Below are positions 40,320 through 53,400 of a DNA stretch of 64,000 bases, piece by piece. Under the pieces are notes generated by a model that made no database searches, was not told the origin of the DNA, and saw only the letters and a program-made list of their open reading frames with translations. Positions within the stretch are counted from its first letter, which is position 1, and each line of letters starts with the position of its first letter. The stretch comes from Mesostigma viride. Taxonomy: Eukaryota; Streptophyta; Mesostigmatophyceae; Mesostigmatales; Mesostigmataceae. The stretch covers positions 975,159 to 1,039,158 of the forward strand of contig RPFO01000406.1 in the NCBI GenBank assembly GCA_009746045.1, in the 5' to 3' direction. The position numbers and the translations under genes are program-made.

Positions 40320-43300
40320 GTGTGTGTGCTTGTGCGTGTGCTTGTGCGTGTTTGTGACACTGTTGGCATTGTACATCAGTACGTGGGCTGGCTGTATTAA
40401 ATATTGACAACTTCGTGGGTAGTTCTCATGATGGTCGCCTAGCACCAATGTGGATTCAGGAAATGCTGCAAGGGTCATCAACGCTATTGGAGTTAGTTTT
40501 GCTGTTTCATTTAGGCACTCGTTTCTTTCGCTAATTGCTTGTGTTAGCACCGCTGTTTTCCCTAGCGTTTCGATATCCCAGATGGAAAAATGGGTTAACA
40601 AACGCATGTGTTCGAGTCTTCGCAACGTAAAGACAGCGTAGACCAACAAACAGCCTGTTTTGAAAGGTCGATTTCTTGGCCCGCTGTTATGCTTGCAGTA
40701 ATGTCACCATTCACAGACTGCAAAGGAAAGTCGGATGGAGTTCGGGGCTTTTGTAGTCCTTTTTTTTTGCAACGATTTTCCCTTCTGGGCATGGGAACAT
40801 GTTCCCTGTCCCCTTCATCCTTCACGCTCCACTTTGCCTTCTCGCTTGCGTCTGCAGGCAACAGCCACCTGGCGCGTCTGCCAGCAGAGCAGAAGATCTC
40901 CCCTGCGAGCCCCTCCCTCAAGGTGCTGCTGATGTCATCCTTCACCCGCTCGGTGCTGGCGGCCAACTCCTTCCCCTCCACGCTGCATCCCATCTTCGAC
41001 TGTATCTACGGTAGGTTCTGGCGTCTACCACGCTGTGGTTGCATGCCAGGTGGGCATGCGTGGCAGCTGGTAGCAGCAAGGTCACGGATACTCTGTCCTC
41101 AGACCCGCGAGTGTCAGTTGCTCCTTAGGCATCCTTGGTGGTTTGGTGCACGACCTAGTCTATTCTTCAGGATGGAGGTAATGTCTTCACCTGGATCGCA
41201 TGGTTCTGCATGCGGCACGGGTCTTAGAGGCGTCGTGTGTGCTGCATTTGCCAGCATTTGGTGGTTATGCTTTTCACCTTTGTGATTTGCAATTTGTTAG
41301 TAGTATGAGCACACTTCACTGCTTCGCACGTCCCGTTGCCGTTGAAAACGCCGTCATATCTTCACGTCAAGTTGGTCTTCCAGCTTGCGTGGCCTACTTC
41401 GTTGAGTGATCGGCGATTGGACGGAACTTGACTGCAATAGCTTCATGCAGTGCAGCATCAGGATCCAGCGCTGCAGCATTCAGAAAGCCAGGGAATGCTT
41501 GAAGACGGCACAATACGTCAAGATAGTGTGCCAACTTGCAGGCAGTCGTGAAGGTGTGCATACTACTGTGAATGTGTGCCATTGGTGCGAGGTGTGCATA
41601 CCTCTCTGACCGTGGTACCTGCTATCTGACACCTGCTCTTGTCCGTGCATGTGTGGGACGCCTCACCCCATGCCCTTGGATGCCTCACCCCAGGGGCGAA
41701 CACCACGCCGCGACTCAAGCAGATGGGGATGGAGTTTGCTGTGTGGACGTTCAAGCATGTGAGCGGCGGGGCATGGCGTTTATTTGAAGCTGCATCGCTC
41801 CATGCGCCTCCCATTGCATTCAGCGGGTAGAAGTTGACCTTGTCGTGCTGTTTGTAGTTGCAGCATTCTTGCAGCTGTATGGTTTCATGTGTTGCTTTTA
41901 AAGGGAGCACCTGAGTGGCTTCGTGACGATCCCATGGAACCGTGCTAATGGTAGTCTTTTGATGTTACTGCTGTCAGATGGAGTTTCTTGCTGGTGCAAG
42001 ACAGTAGGCCGCATGATTCTTGCGATGGCTGCGGATGCTTCCCTTGTCAACTCGCGTCTGATTAGCACGTAGCACGCTTTCCCACGCCAGTGCAGACTCA
42101 AGCATAAATCCTGTAATAAGTTGGAAGTTGTTTCATCTCTGATGCAGGACGCTTGATATGCTTGCGGCAGGTACGCTTGCAGCAGTGCCATCTAGCCACA
42201 TGAGATGCCTGCGCCGGTGTTTGCCTCTTTTCCCGGCGGATGCACATTCTTATGGGATACTCGGCACCCTTGAGGAAGTTCGGTTGTGGGAAACCTGGCC
42301 ACACAATTCTCTTAAAATCAAGGGGACGCGCAGCGTGAGGTTTTGTTGAGAAAGGGTTTATTGAGCCTTCAGGAATGAAAGTCACGTGGAAAATGTTCGT
42401 ACTGGTCTCTCTGCAATGCAGGGCAAATGAATGATCATAAGGTTTTTGCAAGCTTGATGCCCCGTACAACCTTCAGCTGAATGGTGTTGTTCTTGTTGAT
42501 GCACTGGTACTCTACCACCAGCGTGGGTACCCCCATCTACGCGGAGGGATGTCGCCTGAATATTTTAATCGTCGCTGTTGGGGTCTCGTCATTAACTACT
42601 GCTGCCCCTACCCACTGGCGTGCCCACTTGGTGTGGTCACTTGGCATGCTTACTTGGCGTGGCGCGGTGACGTCTGCCAGGCGCGGGATGACCAGTTGCA
42701 GCTGCTCGCGCCGATCGTTCTGGACGGAATGATCAAACTGCTCAAGTCGGGCGAGCCGGAGCAGGCTGGTGAGGGGCGGTGGCAGAAGCAAGAGCAGCAG
42801 CGGCAATAGTGAGAGCAGCAGCAGCAGCAGCAACACCAACTAGAAGCTGCAAACTTGACTGAGTAGTCATGTGGGATGGATGCGTGGCCCTGGCGCTACC
42901 CACGATCTCCCATGTATGCGTCGTGCCACCGTTATCGTGACAATGCAGTGCTGAGTTCATCGTAGATTTCCAGGCACGAATGCAAAATCGTGGTGTGGAT
43001 GTGCGAAGTGGTGACACTTTTCCCCACTCCACGCGTTACTTGATGTGAGGATCGTGACGTGGTGTGCCACGCATCCTGCCAAGTGGCATGGGCGGTCTAG
43101 GTGGTCAAAGCAGCTCATGCATCCCCTGCAGGCACATACTCAGGCCATTGGCCGCCTGTTAACCCAGTGGGGAAAGCATATGGCGAAAGCATGTCAGGAC
43201 TTGTGGCGCTGCATCTAGGGTTGCGCTGTTGCCAACTGGACCCCAGGTTTGGCTGGAGTGTAATTTTTTATTGGAGCGTGGAAGGTTTGATAGGAGTGCT

Positions 43301-44289
43301 CCTTGTTGCAGCCTGCTCTAATAGGAAGGGCTCATGCATCTTTGCAGGGTAATGCTTTGGGCAGTGCAGGCAGCGTGGGCACTGCATGATGGCTCGAGCG
43401 ACTCTGCCTTGCTTGTCATGTACGAACAGACGCAGCGATAGTAGCGGTGCATTAATATAACTTCAGTGCACGGGGGTCCTCGTTTTTATTCGTAGTCATC
43501 TCTACCATGGGACTCGCTTTGCATTTTTGAATAGGCTTTTAACAGCCTACTAATTATTTTTAAAACGGAGCCTGCCATGCCTAATTGACCCCATCCCTTG
43601 CCCTGTGCTGTGGCTCCATGGCACCCGTACTACCTTGCTCCAATAGACACGGCCACCTCGCAGCTGCGGGGCTTCACCTACTCTGCCATCGCCCAACTGG
43701 CCTCACGCTCGCCGCAGCTCTTCAGGTGGGTGGCGTCCTTTTTTTTTTTCATGATGCATGGATTGCAGGGGAAGAGGGTTCACTAGCCCAGTTATTGACT
43801 GGGGTAGTGAGCCTCCCAGCCAGGCAGAGCGTGCCGCGGAGGGGCAAACTCGTTTGCATCGCTTCTTTGCCTAAAAAATGGCGAGTCGTTTTGCGCTGGT
43901 GTCTCATGCCCTTTGATGCGTCCAGCGGTGTAGGGATGTATAAATAGCTCAATGGCATCATATTTCTTTGTCAGGGGTCTGTACATGCTTATCCATGCCC
44001 TGCAGTCACAAATACCATCTCATCACGGGGTTGAAGCAGCCCTCGCCCTGCAATGAAGCCGTAATGTACACTGAAACACGCATTTGTCTCGTTGAGACTC
44101 GTTCCCTCCCTCCCAGATGGGCACGTGCCAGTGAATCGCCCAGATGCAGCGCTGCCCACGCCTTGAAACCAAGCTATGCACCGTTTGTGACCAAACATCC
44201 CTTTGTCGTTTCCCCTTTGTCATTTCATTTCCCCTTCCGCAGCTCCCAGATGGATGCCTGCCCATGAATGAAAGCATGAATGACAGCAT

Positions 44290-44347
<58 letters not shown>

Positions 44348-44359
44348 TGTGTGTGTCTC

Positions 44360-44394
<35 letters not shown>

Positions 44395-47300
44395 CACACT
44401 CACACACACACACACACACTGCAATGCAACAATGCTGCACCATTCCGCCTGTTACCAACCATCTACGCGTGTGTCCTCAGCTCCCAGATGGACCTGTGCC
44501 GCCAGTTCTTCGGCGCGCTCAACCGTGAGCCGCCACCTGTCCGCCCCAACGTGCAGGCCGCCGTCAGCGCGCTGGCAGCCGCGTTCAAGGTGGGTGGTCA
44601 GTGCGGTTGAACTTGGACGAGGCTGGGGGTGGATGCGGTCAAGATTGGATGTGTTTAAGATTGAATGAGGTTGTGTTAAGATTGGATGAGGTTAGGGTCG
44701 GGCTGGACGGTGGTGGCTTGTTAAGGTAAAGGGAGTGGGCAGAATTGTGGACACGTTTTTGACATGGCAGCAAGTGGATAGAGTGTGGCTGTCTTCAAGC
44801 TAAATATAGAGCGGGCAAGGTGCCCTGCCGCCTCATGCATGCCTGCAAATTGATATAGAAATACATTCCTATTCTAGTACTACGTTTGTAGTCACAGGCC
44901 TTTCTGTAGGGGTCCGGCCCAGTTGACCCTGTGTTTTCCCAGAATTTTCCATGGCATTCCGCCAAGTTTTTCCATGGCGCTGCATTTTCCATGGCAGCTT
45001 GCAGTCAGAAGCTTACCCATTGTGTCATCGCTGATCCGCAGGTAGTAAGTTTGTTGAGGGTCTCAACAGGGTGTTACCCAAATACACCTACTACTGTCGT
45101 GCGCTGTCTTACAGAAACATCACAAGACACGTCCCCCCCCGCCCCCCTCTGACTTCAAGATGTAAATTTACGTTGCAACGTTTAAGGAGGGCTAGAATCG
45201 CCCTTTCAAACTATGTGTACTACCCGTGGCCCTTTCCTGAGGAGTGCATGAGGAAGTGATTGCTTTTGTCAAGTGGGGCTTGGCTGTGGCTGGCGGCTGT
45301 CTCGGCGGGACGCCCTGTCCTTTGTCTGTTGCAGGGTGCGAGTGCGCAGGTCATGGAGCAGGTGGAGGAGCTCATGCTGACACACGGGGAAAAGGTAACC
45401 TGCATGCGCAAGCATAAAAACCCTGGAACTCAACACCTAAGTCCATCACGTTGGCATGGGGTCATTTCTGCGCAGCTGGTCAATTCTTGTCGTCCGTGTT
45501 CGCTTGTCCCTCTCACAGTTTGATAGGGACATGCGCCTGTGTCTTTATTTCGCCCCGACCTCGTTTGGCCAGTGTGACAGGCAATGAGCCCACAAACAAA
45601 CACACAAACACATGTCCATCTTGAGGCGCATGCATGTTATGACAACTTCGAAGTCCAGGATTTTTTCTCCATGAGCCTGAGGCACTACCCTGGTCAAAAT
45701 AGACCATGGGAGCAGAAACCTATTGTGCGTGTGCAGCTTCAATTCTTGCAGTGTTTTCAATCTGTTAGGAGCCACCTGGCGTGCTGCGTGTCCGAATGTA
45801 TGGGGTGTGTTTTACTCCCAAGTTCTGGGAGTAGTGTCAGCACACAGCTTGGAGTGATCCAATTTACCATGTTACTGGTATTGGAATTGCCTATCCTTCT
45901 CCCCGTCACCCTGCATCTGTTCCAAACTTTCCTCTCCCTGCTCCCTCAGGGCGAGGGCCCCAGCAAGTTCTGCGCGGTCCAGTGGGCCAACCAGCTGTTC
46001 CCCTTCAGCAACCCGACCGCGCGCTACGTCTGCCTGCTGGCCGCCGGAGACAGCAAGCTCGATGTCAGGTGAGTTCATACCAAGTACTCACCCACACAGT
46101 AATCATATTCTAAATAATGCCTGACGTAAGGCGAGATAGGATGTGCGTGACGCGCAGAAGATGGTGAAGAATCCATCTGGATTCGTTGGATGCGCCGTGA
46201 CATGCACGATGTGAAATGCGTTAGCCCATCCTGCTTGAGATGACCTATTTTTGGGAGACGTTTTTGGAAAACCACCTCTGATATCGTTACAATTTAGCTA
46301 ATGTAGTATTGTTACAATATTGGGTTCCAGTCTGATGTGTCCTATGTGTCCTACAGGGTGGGAAGCGCAGGCTGCTCAGCGCCCACAGGCACTGTAGCGA
46401 GTGGCGAGTGGCGACACACTGAATTTTATGTCAGGATTTTTTCACTATTTGCCACGTTCGGGACTTGACAATTTCCTGGGTCATGGCCTTGGCCGTTGGT
46501 AGCGAGAGAACGTGCCGTTACCCTTAAGCAATTAGGCCAGGAGTTGCGATACTTTTCGACTACATTCTAGTAATGCGTCACGACTTTGCCAGAACATCTT
46601 TTCCACCCATGTTTTCTGATTTAGTATGGACGTTGTACAAATATATTTCCCTGATGTAATTATAAATCGGTGCAGTGGCTGGTTCCTTATATGGCTGTGT
46701 GAGTCCGTACAGTACCGCTGTGAATTGTGCCGGGATCCGCGCTTCGCGCCATGTCAGTGTCTGGCGCTGCCTTGGAGGCGTAGAGCCTTAGTGCCTACAT
46801 GCCGACGCCGCGCCTACTCAGTACTTGGTGTCTAGACGACCTGTACTCATGTAGGTGAGCGCCGCGCCACCTTTTCAGTGGTACTGCCTTCACATGCATG
46901 ATGCCTGTGATGTTGGCCGTGTTGTCGACTTCAAGAGTCCTGCACCGTAGATTGCCATATGGATGGTCGGCACAAGTGTTTTGCCTTGTCAAAGGCGAAG
47001 TGTCCCACATTCAGCGTACCTAGTTGGTCGCCGCTCTACAGCCTGTGGCTTATGTCTGGCTATGGCCGCGTTTGCCTGTGTCTTTCTTAGCCTTGTTGGC
47101 TAGGATGTTTATTTAGCCTTGTTGGCTGTAGTCAGTAGGCAGCGCCGGACACTGACATTTCGCGAAGTGCGGATGGCGGCACAATTCACAGCGGTACTGT
47201 ACGGACACACATAACCATATAAGGAACCAGTTACTGAACCGATTTATAATAACATCGGTCAGGGACATATATTTGTACAAGGTCCATACTAAATCAGAAA

Positions 47301-50300
47301 CAATGTATCTAAAAGATGTTCTGGCAAAGTCGTGACGAATTACTAGATTGTAGTCGAAAAGTATCGAAACTCCTGGCCTAATTTCTAAAGGGTAACGGTA
47401 CGGTCCTTCGCTACCAACGGCCAAGGCAATGACCCAGGAAATTGTCAAGTCCCGCATGTGGCAAATAGTAATAAATTCCTGACACGCCTGTGATATCATT
47501 ACAACATATCTAATGTATTGTTATGTATTGGGTACCAGTCTTGTATGTCCTACAGGGTGGAAAGGGGGTGCAAACCCATGCGCAGTTCTGTCCGTTTGAT
47601 CGACGCTCTGCAATCAGCAGCTAGGTAAACCATTTCCATTTTCTGAAGCGGGGGGACCTCGCCAATCCAGTGTCCAGTGGAGGCTTTCCGATGTGTGTTG
47701 CTGCATCAATCTTCCTTGGGAGCAATTTCCATGTTCTGCATGTTGTGTCACCTGTGGCTCCCGTGCTGACTTTATTTATTTATTTCCTCCGGCCTTTCCT
47801 ACTTTTCTAAGCCCGTGGGTTACCTAACCACTGGCATCCACACATATCCCCCCCTCTTCTTCACACGCACAGAGAGGAAGGCAAGAAGGGGCTGCTACCC
47901 CCCATCGCCAAGAACGCATCCGGAGACAAGGCCGCGAGTGCCCCCGCGTCGAGTAATGCGATGCTGGACCCTGCCACACGCAACGCCGCCATCCTCGCCT
48001 CCGCCACCCAGTACCCCACGGTGGCGGAGATGGTTCGCTACATCTGGCGCCGCAACCGCGCAGTGGCCCGCCCTGTGGAGAACAATGAGCGCGTTCTTCT
48101 GTACCCCGCCCCCACCTACTGCGCCATCCTGCGCTTCTTGGATGACTGCCGTGTGGCCGACGCGGTGAGGGAGGGTGGGGTGGGAAGGGGATGTAGGCCA
48201 GGTTTACTGCAAATCGGCAAGTGCGGCTGCTGCCTGTCATCGCCACATGAGGATTGCTGCCAAGTGGGGGCCTTGGCACAACCGCGGGTTTCAGTCTCTG
48301 TGTGGAATGCAGGCTGTCTTTTTGTGGAGTGCAGCCAGTTGCATCCATGTACCGTCATATAGCAAGTACCGTCGGTTTCTCTTTCCTGGTTTTAGAGTTG
48401 AGCATGCGGCCCTGTTTCCGCAGATGCAACCCACATTTTGGCTGCTGCCACCTGGCACACCTTTGCTGTACCCGTGGTTCCATAGTTTTCCCAGGACCTT
48501 GTCTCGGCGAGCGTTTGTCTGAGACGCAATCAGGCTTTTTGGATGCATCCGCCATTCAATGGCATCTGGCCGTCACTGAAGCTGCTTTTCACCTCCATTC
48601 TTGGCCGTAGGCAAGCGCTGCCGATATCGGGTCTCGATTGGCATTTATACGCTTTATTGTTTGTCGGCTGTGCAACTGTATGCAGTCTGGCTGCTTTGCT
48701 TAGACTGTGAAAGTGCTTCAGACACCAGCCCCTGCTCATAAGACTGCTTTGCTGTTCCTATCTTTTTCGCATCCTCATACGACCCGTCTTCTTATGCCCC
48801 GCACGCTTGGCACACTGAACAATAATTATCATCACAGGAAAAAGGCACCCAGCAAGGGCTTCCCAGCGCCGCCGCGGCCTCCTCCTCCGCCATGGCCCGC
48901 GACGAGGACGCAGAGGGTGGCCCCTCCACCACGGACGGTGCGCGCGGCTTGCCCCCCGCGGACGCGGGGCTTGTGCTGCAGCGCCTGGTGGAACACGCGC
49001 TGGCCAAGGACGGCACGAGTGAGCTGGCGGTGGCGGCCACCGGATCGCTGCTGGAGGTTGCCAACATTGACATCGAGGTATGGATGCCACCTTTCTGAAT
49101 TGAGGTGATATGGCCAAGTTTCCCATCGAGGTAGGAGTGGTTGAGAAACTGGTGAGGATGCAGGTGAGGGTGGCCGACGTCCACATACAGGCCAGGGGGC
49201 TAACACCAATGTTGAGGTAAGTTTGCCAACATCAAAGTTCAGGTGAGGGTGGCCGACGTCCACATTCGCTGAGGGTCGGCCTGACCTGAGCCTGGCCAGG
49301 GCCTCACGCCCCTGACGTGTCTTCCGGTCACATCCCTTCGTTTCTGGTGTGTGTGGGCGGCAGGATGTGACTTTGTGCCACCTGTTTTTTTATTTACGGG
49401 CTTGGCTGTTCGTGGGCTCGCATCATTTCTTTTGGGTCAGGAATTGGTTGGGTCAGGAATCAGGCAGGTTTTGATAGCAGACAAGGACGGGCAGGCCGTT
49501 TGCCCTGCTGCTTCTTGCCGCCCGTTTCTCTCCCTTCCTCTTACTCACGCCCAGGTACTGCCTTGCCTGAGCCTTGTTCCTCAGGAAGAGACCGTGCATC
49601 CAGATCACGTCAAACTCACGAGCGATTACTTGCGTCCGTGACATCTGTTTGTGTTCTCGCTTGGGCGTCGCGCCCCTCCCCCCCCCGCCCCAGGCGTTCG
49701 CGTCCCTGTACACCCCGCGGCTGACACCCTGGCTGCTGCCGCTTCTCTCCCACATCGACATCGCGGTGCGAGAGAATGTGGCCAGAATGATCGGTATTGT
49801 GACCACCAAGCTGTCCCCCGAGGCTACGCAGTCCTTGCTGTATGACCTGCGACAGAAGGTGCTTGGCCCTGGTGGCGTGGCAGCTGCCAGCACAGGCTCT
49901 GCCTCTACCTCTACCGCTTCTGGGGCTGGTGCAGGCGCTTCCTCTTCGGCGCCTGGGTCATCAGCCACCGCCGCTGGGTCGTCCTCATTACCGAGCTCAT
50001 CATCAAGCAGCGCCAAAGCCAAGTATGAGGACGTCCATGGCGGGTTGCTGGCGATTGGCTACGTGCTCGCGCAGTGTGCGATGGGGCAGCCGCAGGTACA
50101 GGCAAGAGATACCAGGGGTGTCCCGATGCTTTGGATGGGTTGATTACTACATCTGCACTACTAGTACTTATATGTAGACGTTAGGCAATGCGAGATGTAG
50201 TACTAAAGGGAGTTGCGGCTTGGGACTGTTTGTGTGGCATATGCACCACTAGTGATGCGAGATGCAATCCGTAAAAGTTGTCCCAGGGGGGTCATTGGTT

Positions 50301-50440
50301 GGGATGAGTTGTGTCGTGTGCGATGTATGTGCATACCAGGATCTGGTTTGTGGAAAGGTTTGCCGATGCCTCATGCCTGCGTGTTCAGACTTCAGCCGCT
50401 TTTCCGAGACCTCTTCAACGCTTTGCGAGGTTGCTGCCGG

Positions 50441-50479
<39 letters not shown>

Positions 50480-53400
50480 CATCATCATCAAGTATGATTA
50501 GCTATCAATGATCTAAATTATCACAAAGCCTGCACGTCACGAGTGCATACTTTTGTCTGTAACTTGGATGGACCAACGGTAACTTTCGTGATATATATAG
50601 CGGGATGTCCTTCATTTGTTTCGTAAACAAATGTTCACTCACCCTCCCTTCCCTTCCCCTGTTGCCTCCTCCCCCTATGGCCCCTTCCAAAGCAGCTACC
50701 CCATGGGACACTCGAGGAGTTCACCTCCCTCCTCGTCTCCTCAATGCGCCACGAGGTAGCACTGCTCGCTGCCACCGCGGCCGAGGCCCTCGGGCTGGAG
50801 GGCCTGCGACGACCACTGCCCCTGCCCCTGGGGAAGCTGCCCGAAGAAGGGGCCAGTAAAGCTGGCGACAAGGCAGACACGACCAGTCCCCCGGCCGGCG
50901 CAGGCTCTGCCACCGCTCCCCCCTCGGCTGCAGGTACATCGGCTCCTGCGGCATCCGCCACCACGGCCGATGGTGCAAAGACCGCATCATCCTCGTTGGA
51001 CCTCCCTGGGGACATCCCAGCGGCATCGGTGGCGGCACAGGTGGCGGCTGCCAGCAAGGAGTCTTCCTCGGCGCCTTCTGGGAGCGGCGTTGGCGTTACC
51101 CCCCCGGGTCCTGTGGCTCCCACCCGCGCATCCGCGGCCGCGGGTCTAGCGGAGATGCTGGCCGACGGCACGAAGGACGCCAAGGTGGCGCACAAGGCCG
51201 GCCTGGCGCTGGGCCGGATGGCGTTTGGGGAGCGGGACGCGGAGCTTCTGGCGTTCATCACCGGCAAGCTGCTGGCCATGGCGACAAACAAGAACGAAGA
51301 CCTGCTGTTTGTGCTGGGGGAGGCACTGGCGTTTGCGATGGGGGCGGTACCGGTGCCAGTAGACAACATCCTGCGGGCACCACCGCTGGCGGCATCGCTG
51401 TCGAATGCCGCCGTCGCTGGGGGACGGTCACGTGGCGGGGCTGGTGCGCAGGGCGGGCCAGCGGAGGGTCCCGCGGGGGAGACCGTGCGTGCCAGCGCTG
51501 ATGTCGCCATGGCCGAGGCGGGGGAGGGTGCTGGGTCAGCGGGGGGAGCGGCGGTAGAAGAGGATCGTGACAAGTGCCAGGCGCGCATATTGGAGACGTT
51601 GCTGGGGGAGCTGCTGGTGAACCCGCGGTGCGTGGATAACTATATTTGTTTCAATTGAATTTATATCAACAATATTTTTACCTTTATTTATATTTTTTTG
51701 GTGAACCCGGGATGAGGGGGGGGCTTGGGATGAGTGCGCAATGAGTTGTGATGGGTTTTAGGTTTTGTACCGATGGTGAGTGGCCTTTACTGGTGGTTAT
51801 TGGCCGATTCTTCTTGGTTGCCAGTTGTTGAGCGTTGGATGTCAGGATGGTAGATGATGCTGCATGGAATGCCTGCTTCGTGAATTCGATGGGTGGCTGC
51901 TGGTGTCTAACGTCACCTCTAATGGCATGAAGCAGGCACCTTTGTCGACAGTCATGATATTCTGGTAGTTGACAGGAAGCTGCCGTGGTAAACGGAACTT
52001 GGCTGGCATGTTCAATCCTTACTGCACCGGAATCCTGTCCTGCGACATCGGTTTACCTCTTCCACCTTGTCCTGTCGGTTTTCTATCCAGGATGTTGCAA
52101 GGAATGGTGGTTACATGAAACGTGGTGGGCAAATGTAGCACATCCCTCGTCCCTGACCACCCTCATCACCCTCAATGCTCTTCCAATCGCCGTCACCCCC
52201 ACCCTCCACACACACAATGCCTCTTCTCCCCGCCCAGCTATACCTCCCTCCCCTGACCTGGAACCCATGACATTCACACACTAAGCCAACATTCACACAC
52301 TAAGCCAACGCGATCGTAATCCAACCCCCTTAAGGGGTTGCCTTTGGGAAGCCGCAGGACCCCCCTTCCTGTGCATTTACCCCCGGCACTCAGCACATAT
52401 TTTGATGGAGTCTTTAGCATCACGTGTTAGACCCGGAAGTGTGGATGTCGTCTGTGTTGTTGTCACAGTACAGCATGTTTCTACTGTTATTCTTCTCCTC
52501 GACGCCACCTCCTCTCCTCGTTAACACAACCCATGCCTTACCCCCTAATCTTCCTTCCCATTCCCTCTGCGCGTGCCCCCCCCCCCCCCCAGCAAGGAGA
52601 TGCGTGCGTCCGGCGCCATCTGGTCCGTCTCTCTCCTCGCGTTCTGCGGCCACCAGGCCCAGGTGCAGGCGCGGCTGCCCCGCTTCCAGGAGGCCTTCTC
52701 CTCGCTGCTGGGCGACGCCAGCGAGCTGACGCAGGAGGTGGCCTCGCGCGGCATGTCGCTTGTGTACGAGCTGGGCGACACGGCCACCAGGGAGCGGTTG
52801 GTGCAGGACCTGGTGGGCACCCTGGCAGGGACATCGCGCAAGAAGGAGGCCATCAAGGTAGGGTGGTCGTGTGAATTAAGGCAATGATTGAAACAATAAA
52901 GTTCTGCTATCCAGCGGAGGTGATTGTCAGCAACAGTCCATATGTCCACATACGACAGTAGTGATGGGGAATGCATAGCTGCCATGCAATCGCTGGCATC
53001 CGTCACACGCGACGGTAGGAATCGCTGCATTGAGTACCTTCGCCAGTTTGCTCACGCAACGCCCGTAGCCTATCCCCCTGCCCCCCCCCCCCCTCGTTTT
53101 CTGTCCTTGGCTTGATGACTATCCCCTGCTGTTTGGCACCCCCTCCCCCCTCTCCTCCCATCGGCCCCCCTCGCTCCCCGTTAACCTTCCTCGCCAAAAC
53201 AACAACGATATTAACAACTGCCGCAGGTAACGGACGACACCGAGGTGTTCCAAGCCGGAGCGCTCGGGTCGGCGCCAGGTGGCGGAAGCCTGAGCACCTA
53301 TAAGGAGCTCTGCTCCCTTGCCAACGAGATGGGCCAGCCGGACATGCTCTACAAGTTCATGGACTTGGCCAACCACGCCGCCTCTCTCGCCTCCAAGCGA

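Noticed and set aside
50635-51588. 317-codon minus-strand frame opposite ECM29 exon 18
   Set aside because: It is antisense to a well-supported exon, Ala/Ser-rich and without a domain.
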